Positions 1-8,472 of a stretch of DNA of 64,000 nucleotides are shown piece by piece. The translations under genes were made by a program, and so were the position numbers. This DNA is from Hymenobacter cellulosivorans (GTDB taxonomy: Bacteria > Bacteroidota > Bacteroidia > Cytophagales > Hymenobacteraceae): assembly GCF_022919135.1 (NCBI RefSeq), contig NZ_CP095049.1:2360501-2424500 (forward strand). Reading direction: 5' to 3'. Within the stretch, counting starts at the first letter, position 1. Every line of letters starts with the position of its first letter. Under the pieces are notes generated by a model. That model had not been told where the DNA came from. It was given only the letters and a program-made list of their open reading frames with translations, and made no database searches.

Positions 1-115
1 CAAAGTCCGGAGCTGAAGCGTGGCAGCTGCTTTCGATGGCCGGGCGCGGAGGAGGTAGCGGCAGTAGCCCCGGCGCGTTGCGGCACCTGCCCAAGAGTTG
101 TAGCTTGCCGCCGTT
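1..115. other. Left edge, no gene resolved
   Basis: This GC-rich stretch ahead of the LysR gene has no start codon on either strand that opens a convincing frame, and no hairpin or promoter that I could recognise. It may be the tail of an upstream gene or a leader. Confidence 0.3.
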
Positions 116-1021
116 ATGCTCTCCTACAAGCACGAAATATTCCTGGAAGTGGCCCGCCTGCTGAGCTTCACCAAGGCCAGCCAAAACCTGTTCGTGAGCC
201 AGTCGGCCGTGAGCAAGCACGTAAAGGCCCTGGAAGAAGAGTACAAAATCGGACTGTTCGAGCGGCTCGGCAACACCGTCAAGCTCACGCCCGCCGGGCA
301 GTTGCTCTACCAAAAGCTGCTGGTTGCCAAGCAGCTCCAGCACGAGCTCCACCAGGAGTTCACAGCCCTGAGCGCCGACTATTCCCCGCGCTTTCGGATG
401 ATGATTGGGGCCAGTACCACCATTTCGCTCTACGTGCTGCCCCCGGTGCTGTCGGCCTACCTCAACAAGAACCCCAACATTCAGCTCACGCTCAAAAACC
501 GCAACAGCGAGAACATCCTCAAAGCCCTACTCGACCACGAAATTGACCTGGGCATCATCGAGGGCATCAACAAAGTCAGCAACGTGACTTACACCCCGTT
601 CCTGACCGACGATGTCATTGCCGTGTGCTCGGCCAAAAACCCGCTCAACCGGCAAAACCTCACGGTGCAGGACTTGCACAACGTGCCGCTGGCCGTGCGC
701 GAAGTCGGCTCGGGCACCCTGGCCGTGCTGGAAGAAGCGCTGGCTGAACACCACCTCAAACTGCCCGACTTGCCGGTAAAAGTGCGGCTGGGCGGTACGG
801 AAGCCCTCAAAAACTTCGTGCGCGTCGATACCTGCCTGGCGTTTCTGCCCCGGCAGGCGGTAGTCAAGGAGCTGGAGTCGGGGGAGCTGCTCGAAGTCCC
901 GATTCAGGGACTGGCCATGCGGCGGCAGTTCAACTTCATCCAACGCCGGGGCACCGAAAACAACTTGCCCTACAAAGATTTCGTGCAGTTCATGAAGCGG
1001 CACTATTCGAAAAGGGAATAG
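116..1021 (+). CDS. LysR-family transcriptional regulator
   Basis: This 301-residue protein has the length and layout of a LysR-type regulator. An N-terminal winged helix-turn-helix (about residues 3-62, with the typical SFTKASQNL...SQSAVSKHVKALE pattern) is followed by a periplasmic-binding-protein-like effector domain (about 90-295). The family binds DNA as a tetramer and responds to a small metabolite. The effector cannot be read from the sequence. LysR genes often regulate a neighbour, and threonine synthase starts 81 bp downstream on the same strand, but that link is only inferred. The family call is firm and the target is unknown. Confidence 0.93.
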   Translation: MLSYKHEIFLEVARLLSFTKASQNLFVSQSAVSKHVKALEEEYKIGLFERLGNTVKLTPAGQLLYQKLLVAKQLQHELHQEFTALSADYSPRFRMMIGASTTISLYVLPPVLSAYLNKNPNIQLTLKNRNSENILKALLDHEIDLGIIEGINKVSNVTYTPFLTDDVIAVCSAKNPLNRQNLTVQDLHNVPLAVREVGSGTLAVLEEALAEHHLKLPDLPVKVRLGGTEALKNFVRVDTCLAFLPRQAVVKELESGELLEVPIQGLAMRRQFNFIQRRGTENNLPYKDFVQFMKRHYSKRE

Positions 1022-1045
1022 GCTATTCCGAATCCCTATTTTGTT
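1014..1045 (+). terminator. Possible terminator after the LysR gene
   Basis: A short palindrome (GGAATA-GGC-TATTCC) overlaps the LysR stop codon. It is followed by a T-rich run that reads ATTTTGTTTTC. The stem is only 6 bp, so it would be a weak intrinsic terminator. Confidence 0.3.
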
Positions 1046-1102
1046 TTCGCATACCGCCGGGGCTACTTGCCGTTCTAAAGCGCAACTGTTTAGCCCCGCC
1101 CC

Positions 1103-2296
1103 ATGGAAACCTGCACCGCCCTTACCTCTCGAATCCAGATCCTGGAATGCTCCGCCTGTGGCCGGCCCCACTCGGCCTTCACCTTGCAGCGGGTATCGGA
1201 GTGCTGCCAGATGCCGCTGCTGGCTGTTTACGACCTGCACGAGCCCCTAAGCAAAGCCAGCATCTGCCAGACTGAGGGCTCGATGTGGCGCTACCGCGAA
1301 GTGCTGCCTTTGCTCCATGATGAAAACCGCGTCAGCCTGGGCGAAGGATTTACCCCCATTCTGGACCTGAAGCGCCTGGGCAGCCGCTACGACCTGCACT
1401 CATTGGTGCTCAAGGATGAAGGCAAAAACCCAACGGGCTCATTTAAGGCCCGGGGCCTGAGCATGGCTATTTCCAAGGCCAAGGAGCTGGGTATTGAGGG
1501 CTGCATTGTGCCCACCGCTGGCAACGCGGGCGTGGCCATGGCCGCCTACTGTGCCAAGGCCGGTATGCGGGCCGTAGTGGCCATGCCCCGGCACACGCCT
1601 AAGGCCTTCCGGGAAGAGTGCTACTGGTACGGGGCCGAAGTGGAGCTGATTGACGGCCTCATCAACGACTGCGCCGCCTGGGTGCGCCAAACCAACGCCA
1701 GCGGGGCCCTGCTCGACGTTTCGACGCTGAAGGAGCCCTACCGTATTGAGGGCAAAAAAACCATGGGCTACGAAATTGCCGAGCAGCTAAACTGGACCCT
1801 GCCCGACGTGATATTGTACCCCGCCGGCGGCGGCACCGGCCTGATTGGCATCTGGAAGGCCTTCCAGGAAATGAAAGCCCTGGGCTGGCTGGCTCCCGAC
1901 GTGCAGCTGCCGCGCATGGTGGCCGTGCAGGCTGCCAACTGCTGCCCCCTGATTGAAACCTATACGGGCCGGCAGGCCAATGCCCACCACTACGTTGGCA
2001 AACCCACCATTGCCAACGGACTGGCCGTGCCGCGCCCCTTGGGTGAACCTCTCATGCTGGACGTGCTGCGCGAGTCGCAGGGCACGGTCGTGAGCATCAC
2101 CGACGAGCAGATGGTGGAAGGCATGCGGGAACTGGGCCGCCTTGAAGGCCTGTTTGTAGCCCCCGAAGGTGCCGCCGTCTGGATGGCTGCCCGCCACCTG
2201 CTCAGCACCGGCTGGCTGCGGGCCGACGAGAAAATTCTGCTGCTCAACACTGGTGCCGGCCAGAAATACCTCGACAACGTGGAAGGCCAGTACTAA
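1103..2296 (+). CDS. thrC: Threonine synthase
   Basis: This is a PLP-dependent fold-type II enzyme of 397 residues, expected to convert O-phospho-L-homoserine to threonine in the cytoplasm. The N-terminus carries cysteines (C16, C19, C34, C35) that resemble a small zinc-ribbon segment found in some threonine synthases. The PLP lysine is K115 in the conserved NPTGSFKARG motif. A glycine-rich phosphate-binding loop (PAGGGTG) follows in the second half, and the C-terminal GAGQKY segment fits the family. No other threonine biosynthesis gene is adjacent. A related PLP lyase such as a threonine dehydratase is less likely because of the N-terminal segment and the GKNPTGSFK motif. Confidence 0.88.
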   Translation: METCTALTSRIQILECSACGRPHSAFTLQRVSECCQMPLLAVYDLHEPLSKASICQTEGSMWRYREVLPLLHDENRVSLGEGFTPILDLKRLGSRYDLHSLVLKDEGKNPTGSFKARGLSMAISKAKELGIEGCIVPTAGNAGVAMAAYCAKAGMRAVVAMPRHTPKAFREECYWYGAEVELIDGLINDCAAWVRQTNASGALLDVSTLKEPYRIEGKKTMGYEIAEQLNWTLPDVILYPAGGGTGLIGIWKAFQEMKALGWLAPDVQLPRMVAVQAANCCPLIETYTGRQANAHHYVGKPTIANGLAVPRPLGEPLMLDVLRESQGTVVSITDEQMVEGMRELGRLEGLFVAPEGAAVWMAARHLLSTGWLRADEKILLLNTGAGQKYLDNVEGQY

Positions 2297-2355
2297 GCCG
2301 GTAGGGTAAAAACACCGGCTTTCAGTAGCTTGCTGCTCTACCAAAGGCGGAACTA

Positions 2356-3438
2356 ATGGACGTAACCTGGGGCTGGCAGCACGTTAACTTTTACCCCGAT
2401 GAGCGCCGGGAGCAGGATCCGATTACCGAAGCCGAGGCGCTGGCTGCTTACACCGATTTTCCCTGGCAAGCTCAGCTCGATCAGCTCAATGAACGATACC
2501 GGGCCGGCACAACCAGCGTGCCGCCCGGCGTCTGGTTTCGGCGCGGCTCCGAAACCCTGACCCTTACCAGAGCCAACGAATGGGCCGTACTGGCCGATTA
2601 TCAGCTAGTGCAGGCGGCGTACTTTTACGAGCTTTCCGAGAGCTGGTGGGCCCATACCCTCGCCCCGGAAGATCTGATTCAAATGTTTTTCGCGGGCAGC
2701 CTAAGTCAGTGGCCTGGCTGGCACAATGCCGACCCCGACCCTTACCTGGACCGGGCTACAGCTGCCGCCCCGGAGTTAGTACGCTTTGTGTCGGTCAGCC
2801 GCGCTTCCTGGCGGGTGTGGTGGCCGCTGCTTGGGGCCGGGGTAGTTGGCGTACTGGTGTTGCTTTTTACCTCTCTGCCTTGGTGGGCGCCGTCGATGGG
2901 CGGTTTGTGGGCCCTGCTGCTATTGGGGCCGGAAGCCTGGCTGAAATGGCAGTATGCCCGCGTCAGTGAGGGGCAGCAAGTATCCATAAACCCGGTGGAG
3001 CATCGGCTACGGGTGCAGGACCGCTGGGGCGTATTGGAATTTGACCGGGAGCAGGTGCGCGAGTGTAGCGTGGTGCGGGGCGTAGCCGACCGGTACTCTA
3101 CCCGGGAGTACGCCCACATCGTTTTTCAGCTGAAAAACCGGCAGGTGTGCGTTATAACCCACGAAACTGGTCCGCCCGAAGAAATTGCCCGGCTGTTGGG
3201 CGTACATTACCAATCGGTAGCCGGCTTTCCTTCCATTCAGCACCGGCACCTGTCGGAGCAGGAGCTGGCCGCGGCCGCGGCGGACCATCAGCGGCGCATC
3301 GTCGAGTTCCGGGAGCGTTTTAGCGGGTATAGCTCGGCGCAGCTAGAGGCAATAGTGCACGGCCCGGAGCGTTACGCCAGCCACGCCGTAGCGGCGGCCG
3401 AGCAGCTGCTTCTAAGCCGGACCATAACCAACCGCTGA
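2356..3438 (+). CDS. Unknown membrane protein with two central helices
   Basis: I do not recognise this 360-residue protein. Residues 1-150 are hydrophilic and rich in Trp, Tyr and acidic residues. Two hydrophobic segments (about 157-175 and 178-194) would form a helical hairpin in the inner membrane. The C-terminal 165 residues look like a cytoplasmic domain with a beta-rich middle and a basic, alanine-rich helical end. The hairpin followed by a small beta domain is loosely similar to PH-like membrane proteins, but I would not assign a family. The M28 peptidase gene starts 20 bp downstream, which suggests cotranscription. Confidence 0.75.
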   Translation: MDVTWGWQHVNFYPDERREQDPITEAEALAAYTDFPWQAQLDQLNERYRAGTTSVPPGVWFRRGSETLTLTRANEWAVLADYQLVQAAYFYELSESWWAHTLAPEDLIQMFFAGSLSQWPGWHNADPDPYLDRATAAAPELVRFVSVSRASWRVWWPLLGAGVVGVLVLLFTSLPWWAPSMGGLWALLLLGPEAWLKWQYARVSEGQQVSINPVEHRLRVQDRWGVLEFDREQVRECSVVRGVADRYSTREYAHIVFQLKNRQVCVITHETGPPEEIARLLGVHYQSVAGFPSIQHRHLSEQELAAAAADHQRRIVEFRERFSGYSSAQLEAIVHGPERYASHAVAAAEQLLLSRTITNR

Positions 3439-3458
3439 TTTTACGGTACACTAGCAAC

Positions 3459-4430
3459 ATGTCGAAGCTTCTGCTCCTTGCTGCCGTAGCCTTGGTCGTT
3501 GGGGTGCTGGCGTTTGCCGGCTGGAAGAAGCGCGAGCAGCCCGTACCGCTACCCACGCAAGTTAACGCTATGAAAGCCAATCAGGACCGTCTGTACGCCG
3601 ATGTCGAGTTTCTGACCGAGCTGCGCCCGGCTCGCAACTACCGCAACCTGACTTCGCTCAACAAAGCGGCCGACTACATCAAGGCCGAGTTCGACAAGCT
3701 GGATTGCCGGGTCCAGGAGCAGCCTTTTCGGGCCGATGGGCAGCAGTACCGCAACATCATTGCCTCCTTTGGCCCGGCCGAAGCGGAGCGCATCATTGTG
3801 GGGGCCCACTACGACGTGTGCGGCGACCAGCCCGGGGCCGACGACAACGCCAGCGCCGTGGCCGGCCTGCTCGAAACGGCCCGCCTGCTCCACGCCCAAA
3901 AGCCCCAGCTCACCCGCCGCATCGACTTTGTAGCGTATTCGCTCGAAGAGCCGCCGTTTTTCGGGACCGACGACATGGGCAGCGCCGTGCACGCCAAGTC
4001 CCTGCACCACCAGAACGTAGCCGTCCGGGCCATGATCTGCTACGAAATGATTGGCTACTTCAGCGACGAACCCGGCTCCCAGCGCTTCCCGAACGAGCAG
4101 CTGGCCAAGCTTTTTCCCAACACCGGCAACTTCATTACGGTAGTGGGCAAAGAAGGGCAGGAGGCCATTGTAAGCCAAGTCCAGCAGCTCATGCAGGCCC
4201 ACGCCGACATCGACGTGCAGCGCATCAACCTGCCCAGCGCCGTGGGCCTGGCCGGCCTTTCCGACCACCGCAACTACTGGCGCTACGGCTACCAGGCCCT
4301 GATGATTAACGACACTTCTTTTCTGCGCAACGCCAATTACCACCAACCCACCGATACCATCGACACGCTCGACTTCCGGCGCATGGCCGAAGTCGTCAAT
4401 GGTGTGCTGGGGGCCGTTCTGGGGTTGTAA
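3459..4430 (+). CDS. M28-family metallopeptidase, membrane-anchored
   Basis: This 323-residue protein begins with an uncleaved-looking hydrophobic helix (about residues 3-21), so the catalytic domain probably lies outside the inner membrane. The zinc aminopeptidase pattern of family M28 is visible: GAHYDV supplies a His-Asp pair, GADDNASAVA supplies the bridging Asp, SLEEPPFFGT supplies the Glu-Glu step, and NYHQPTDT near the C-terminus supplies the last His. M28 enzymes remove N-terminal residues using two zinc ions. The substrate cannot be inferred. It ends 8 bp from the stop of the convergent TPR gene, with no obvious shared terminator. Confidence 0.88.
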   Translation: MSKLLLLAAVALVVGVLAFAGWKKREQPVPLPTQVNAMKANQDRLYADVEFLTELRPARNYRNLTSLNKAADYIKAEFDKLDCRVQEQPFRADGQQYRNIIASFGPAEAERIIVGAHYDVCGDQPGADDNASAVAGLLETARLLHAQKPQLTRRIDFVAYSLEEPPFFGTDDMGSAVHAKSLHHQNVAVRAMICYEMIGYFSDEPGSQRFPNEQLAKLFPNTGNFITVVGKEGQEAIVSQVQQLMQAHADIDVQRINLPSAVGLAGLSDHRNYWRYGYQALMINDTSFLRNANYHQPTDTIDTLDFRRMAEVVNGVLGAVLGL

Positions 4431-4438
4431 TAAGGGGG

Positions 4439-5641
4439 TTAGCTGCGCAAAGCCATCAGCCAGATATACACCAGCGTGCCGCCCAGAAAGGCCAGGAAAA
4501 TGCCGCCCTCAAAGGGCAGCGCCAGTACCTGGGCCAGCACGGCCACCCCGCCCAGGGCGGCCAGGCCCCAGCCAAACCAGCGCGACTGTTGCCGGCGCTT
4601 CGGCTGCCACTGCCGCTGGGTGCCCACTAGCGGAAAGAGCAGAGCCAGGGCTATAATGCCGGCCGTAACCAACGGCGCAACGCCCGCCAAATGACCCGCG
4701 CCCAGCAGCGCCAAGCCGCCCAGCAGCACGCCTAAGAACTGATTGGAGTAGCGGGTATCCTCCTCGCTGAGGGCGTAGCGGCCGTAGCGGTTAAAACGCA
4801 GCAGGGAGTTAAAGAGCGGCTCGGCAAACCAGCTCATATACACCAGCACTAGGTACAGCGGCAGCAGCATGGGCACTAGCCGGGAGAGCACAAACAGGCC
4901 GATAAACATGCCCTGGCGCATGTTTGGGCTCATGGTCTGGGTCCAAACGGTGTAGCGGTAAAACCAGTTGTAAAGCCAGAAGCGCGACTTCAGGGCCGCT
5001 ACCAGCCCTTCCCGGGCGTAATCGGAAGTGGGGTTTAGGCGCAGGGCTTCCTGGAAATGCTTGGCAGCTTCCTTGGCCCGGCCCCGCTCCAGGGCTACCC
5101 AGCCCAGGTCGGCGTGGGTGCCGGCGTCGGTAGGGTCGTGGCGCAGGGCTTCGTCGAAGTTGGCCGAGGCTTCGTCGCCGCGGCCGAGGCGGGCCAGGCA
5201 GCGGGCCCGCAGCCCCAGACAATCTACGTGCGTAGGGTCGGCAGCCAGGCCGGCTTCGGCCGCCCGCAGCGCGGCGTGTAGCTGGCCCTGCTGAAAGCGA
5301 ATCTGGCCCAGCACGTGCTGGTAGTCGGCATCCTCGGGGTTGAGGCTCAAGGCTTCCTCAATGGCCGTTAGTGCGGCCGGAATATTTTGCTGCCGCAGCT
5401 GCACGGCGCTGAGCACGTAAAAAGCAAAAGCGTTTTCCGGGTCAAGGTGAATGGCCTGCTCCACTGAGCCTTGAGCGGCGGGCAGCTGCTCCTGAGCCAT
5501 TTGAGCCAGGGCCAGCAGGCACAGCAGCGGACTGTTGTCGGGGTCGTCGCGCAGCTGGCGGCGGGCTTCCTGCTCGGCCTCGGCGGGGCGCTGGTGCTGG
5601 AGTAAGAGCTGAACGCGGCCAATATTCGAGTACGAATTCAT
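4439..5641 (-). CDS. TPR-repeat membrane protein (cluster gene 3)
   Basis: The start at 5641 gives 400 residues and avoids overlap with the preceding gene; an in-frame start further upstream would run into that gene. Residues 1-215 form about six tetratricopeptide repeats, with the alternating small/large pattern and ...NP/DP turns between repeats. Residues 243-270, 300-318, 322-340, 357-376 and 379-398 are hydrophobic, so about five membrane helices follow. The cytosolic TPR domain would be a protein-binding scaffold. It has the same architecture as the gene immediately before it and shares local motifs such as the DPTH-x2-C turn, so the two are probably paralogues. No enzymatic motif is present. 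Confidence 0.85.
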   Translation of the reverse strand: MNSYSNIGRVQLLLQHQRPAEAEQEARRQLRDDPDNSPLLCLLALAQMAQEQLPAAQGSVEQAIHLDPENAFAFYVLSAVQLRQQNIPAALTAIEEALSLNPEDADYQHVLGQIRFQQGQLHAALRAAEAGLAADPTHVDCLGLRARCLARLGRGDEASANFDEALRHDPTDAGTHADLGWVALERGRAKEAAKHFQEALRLNPTSDYAREGLVAALKSRFWLYNWFYRYTVWTQTMSPNMRQGMFIGLFVLSRLVPMLLPLYLVLVYMSWFAEPLFNSLLRFNRYGRYALSEEDTRYSNQFLGVLLGGLALLGAGHLAGVAPLVTAGIIALALLFPLVGTQRQWQPKRRQQSRWFGWGLAALGGVAVLAQVLALPFEGGIFLAFLGGTLVYIWLMALRS

Positions 5642-5702
5642 AAGGCAATCAAGGGGAGCAAAAGAGAAAGACAAGGCGCCAAGGCGCAGTGCCGAAACCA
5701 AG

Positions 5703-6968
5703 TTAGCGGGGCGCCTGCACCAGTCGGCGAAATTGCCAGTACAGGAGCCCGGTGGTAAAAAGTAGGAGTAGAAGCGGACCGTATGGCCAGGTAGCCTCGT
5801 GCAGAGCGACAAGGATGCTGCCGGCCAGCGTTAGCCCCGCCAGTAGCAGGCGGCCCATTGGCGACGCCGTGGGCAGGGGGCGGTGGGCTGCCTCTTTCAG
5901 CAGGGCCCCGATGCTGATAACTATCGTCGTCAGGCCCCCGGTCAGGCCCGGGCCCAGGCTGCTTTCCGGCAGACCCAGCCAGAGCAGCAACCAGATCAGG
6001 CCCGTCGTCCAGGCCAGGATAAGCAAGGCTACTGCCGCTGGAGCCCCATAGCGGTACAGGGTCTGCTGGGCGTAGGGCATGGCGTGGTCGGGCCGGTTGC
6101 GCAGCCGCCGCACCTCGGGGTGCAGCCGCCAGTACACCGCCTCAAAGCCCAGGAACAGCAGCAAGGGAATGCACAGCATACTTAGCGGCACCAGAATCAG
6201 TAGGAAGTGGCCCCAGGCTTTGAGTTGCCTGCGCTTAGTGCCCTCCGAAATAAAAGTCAAATACCGGTCGAGGCGCAAGGCCACGCGCCCAATGCCCAGC
6301 TGCCGCCGAATGGCCTGGCTGGCGCCCGCCAAAGCTTCCGGGTCGTTGGGCGCGAGTCGCAGCACTTCCTGGTAATGCAGTTGCGCCTGCGCAAACTGCT
6401 CCCGGCGCAAGGCTTCCCGGCCCAGCATCCGATAGGCGGCAGGTAGCGTAGGATGGGCTTGGCGCAACTGCCCCAGAGCAACGGCCAAGTCGTCCCACTT
6501 GCTTTGCTGCTGCAAGGCTTCGGCCCTTTGCAGCCGGCAGCCGGCGTGCGTAGGATCGTAGGCCAGCCCCAGTTCCGCCACTCGCTGGGCTTCGGCTGGC
6601 TGATTGAAGCCCAGGTACACCTGAGCCCGGGCTCCCAGGTACTTCGGGTTCCAGGGCTGCAGGCGCAGTGCCTCGTCGATGGCCTCCACCATGGCCGGTA
6701 CCAGGTTCAGCTGGGAGCAAATCAGGCACAGCAGGTAGTGGGCCTCACTGGTAGCCGGGTCCAGGGCCAGCGCGTCCTGGGCGGCCGTGCGGGCCTCCGG
6801 GTAGCGGGCCTGCTGGTAAAGCGCGGCGGCCAAAAGCACATGAGCATATATTTCCCGCGGATGGCGCACGAGCTGCTGGCGCAGCAGGGTTTCGGCTTGC
6901 TGCGGCCGGTGCACTGCCAGCAGGTGCTGCACCGCTTCCTGCCAGCGGCTATCCGAGGGAAAAGACAT
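5703..6968 (-). CDS. TPR-repeat membrane protein (cluster gene 2)
   Basis: The start at 6968 lies 11 bp after the stop of the AAA ATPase gene, which argues for translational coupling, and gives 421 residues. Residues 1-225 carry tetratricopeptide repeats. Hydrophobic segments at about 252-278, 309-331, 340-357, 374-390 and 396-411 predict a five-helix membrane domain. The gene is flanked on the same strand by the AAA ATPase and by a second TPR membrane gene with the same plan. The natural reading is a membrane receptor or scaffold for the ATPase, but that is inference. No catalytic residues are recognisable. Confidence 0.85.
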   Translation of the reverse strand: MSFPSDSRWQEAVQHLLAVHRPQQAETLLRQQLVRHPREIYAHVLLAAALYQQARYPEARTAAQDALALDPATSEAHYLLCLICSQLNLVPAMVEAIDEALRLQPWNPKYLGARAQVYLGFNQPAEAQRVAELGLAYDPTHAGCRLQRAEALQQQSKWDDLAVALGQLRQAHPTLPAAYRMLGREALRREQFAQAQLHYQEVLRLAPNDPEALAGASQAIRRQLGIGRVALRLDRYLTFISEGTKRRQLKAWGHFLLILVPLSMLCIPLLLFLGFEAVYWRLHPEVRRLRNRPDHAMPYAQQTLYRYGAPAAVALLILAWTTGLIWLLLWLGLPESSLGPGLTGGLTTIVISIGALLKEAAHRPLPTASPMGRLLLAGLTLAGSILVALHEATWPYGPLLLLLFTTGLLYWQFRRLVQAPR

Positions 6969-6979
6969 GGCTGATCCGA

Positions 6980-8356
6980 CTACTTTTTGATGCCCAGGTA
7001 AGTCAGAATGTCGTCGTAGTTGCCACCTTCGTTCGAGTACAAAGCGTAGTTTTTGGCCGTGGCAAACCACTCCTTCGTGCTGGGCTTTACCTGCTTGGCG
7101 GCAGCCAGTAGGTTGGTTTGCTGCACCGGCAGTGGCTTTCCTGCCTTCATCGACTCGCGTAGGCAGGCTTCCACGGCCACATCCACCACCGCCTGCAAAT
7201 CGGCGCCGGAAAGGCCGGCTGTTTGGGCAGCCAGGGCATTCAGGTTCAGGCCGGGCGCCACGGGCTTGCCGCGCAGCAGCACTTCCAGAATGGCCACGCG
7301 GGCGGGCTCATCAGGTGGGGTTACCAGCACAATCCGGTCGAAGCGGCCGGGGCGGCGGAAGGCTGGGTCCAGGTGCCAGGGCGCGTTAGTGGCGGCCAGA
7401 ATCAACACTCCGTCGTTGGAGTGCCGGGCCCCGTCGAGTTCCTCCAGAAACTGGTTGATAAGGGTGCGGCCGGCGCTCTGGCGTAGGTCGTGGCGGTTGG
7501 CGGCTAGGGCATCTACTTCGTCGAAGAACAGCACGCACGGAGCCTGCACCCGGGCCAGTTCAAACAGGTCGTGGAGCTTTTTCTCGCTCTGCCCCATCCA
7601 CATATCCAGAATGTCGTTGATGCCGACGTGGATAAACGAGGCTTTCACCTCACCGGCCGTGGCCCGGGCCAAATGGGTTTTGCCACAGCCAGGTGGGCCG
7701 TAGAGCAGCAGTCCGCCCCCGGCAGCCTTGCCGTAGGCTTTGTACAAGTCGGGGAACTGCAGCGGGTGAATGATTTTGAGACGGATTTCCTCTTTCACCG
7801 CCTCCATACCACCCACGTCGTTGAAGGTGATTTTGGGCTTTTCCAAACCCGCAAATAAGGCCCGCTCATCAAGGCCATAGTCGGCCGATACGCTGGCCGA
7901 GTAGTCGGCCGGGGCGCCACCCCCGGCGGGCTGGGCGGCCGGGCGCAACCCCAGCTGCTCATCCAAAGCCGGGTCGCGCAGGCTGCTGTCGAATTGTAAG
8001 GCCTGTTGGTAGGCAACCCGGGCTTCGTCGGGTGGGCCGCCGGCCCGGGCTAGGAGCCGGGCGTGCAGCAGGTGGGCGCGGGCCTGGTCTGGGTGGTCGC
8101 GCAGCAATTCTTCCAGCACGACCAGCGCGGCCGAGGTTTTCTGCAGTGCGGCGTACGTTTCGGCCAGGCCCAGCTGTAGCTCCACATCGTCGGGGGCCTG
8201 GCGCAAACCGGTACGGTAGTGCTCCTCGGCCTCGGCGAGGCGGCCGGCTTGCCGCAATAATGTGGCTACATGACGCCGCAGCGGTACATTTTCGGGTGAA
8301 AACGCCAGGGCGTCGAGCAGGGGTTGTAAGTCAGATGGATTGGGCAGAGCAGCCAT
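6980..8356 (-). CDS. AAA+ ATPase with N-terminal TPR domain (cluster gene 1)
   Basis: This 458-residue protein joins a TPR-like helical domain (about residues 5-130), a Pro/Ala/Gly linker and one classical AAA module related to the Cdc48/Vps4/FtsH group. Walker A is GPPGCGKT (220-227), Walker B is FFDEVDAL (277-284), and the second region of homology has a sensor Asn in AATN and arginine-finger candidates in FRRPGRFD (334-339). No protease domain is present, so it is more likely an unfoldase or remodelling motor than an FtsH-type protease. An aromatic-Gly pore-loop motif is not obvious; DMWMGQSE follows the expected loop. It heads a tight operon with two TPR membrane proteins. Its substrate is unknown. 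Confidence 0.92.
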   Translation of the reverse strand: MAALPNPSDLQPLLDALAFSPENVPLRRHVATLLRQAGRLAEAEEHYRTGLRQAPDDVELQLGLAETYAALQKTSAALVVLEELLRDHPDQARAHLLHARLLARAGGPPDEARVAYQQALQFDSSLRDPALDEQLGLRPAAQPAGGGAPADYSASVSADYGLDERALFAGLEKPKITFNDVGGMEAVKEEIRLKIIHPLQFPDLYKAYGKAAGGGLLLYGPPGCGKTHLARATAGEVKASFIHVGINDILDMWMGQSEKKLHDLFELARVQAPCVLFFDEVDALAANRHDLRQSAGRTLINQFLEELDGARHSNDGVLILAATNAPWHLDPAFRRPGRFDRIVLVTPPDEPARVAILEVLLRGKPVAPGLNLNALAAQTAGLSGADLQAVVDVAVEACLRESMKAGKPLPVQQTNLLAAAKQVKPSTKEWFATAKNYALYSNEGGNYDDILTYLGIKK

Positions 8357-8439
8357 AACACACGCCTAAAATTGAAACTGCAAGCTACGGGTTTTGCCTC
8401 CACAAGACCAGTGGTGGGCGGCCCGCTTCGCGGCTTTCG

Positions 8440-8447
8440 TACCTTTG
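8440..8447 (+). promoter_or_regulatory. Bacteroidota -7 element (TACCTTTG)
   Basis: This is an exact match to TAnnTTTG, 25 bp before the start of the glycosyltransferase-deacetylase gene. I see no TTTG at the usual spacing upstream. Confidence 0.35.
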
Positions 8448-8472
8448 GCCGCCATTTCCGTTTCTTCAGTCT

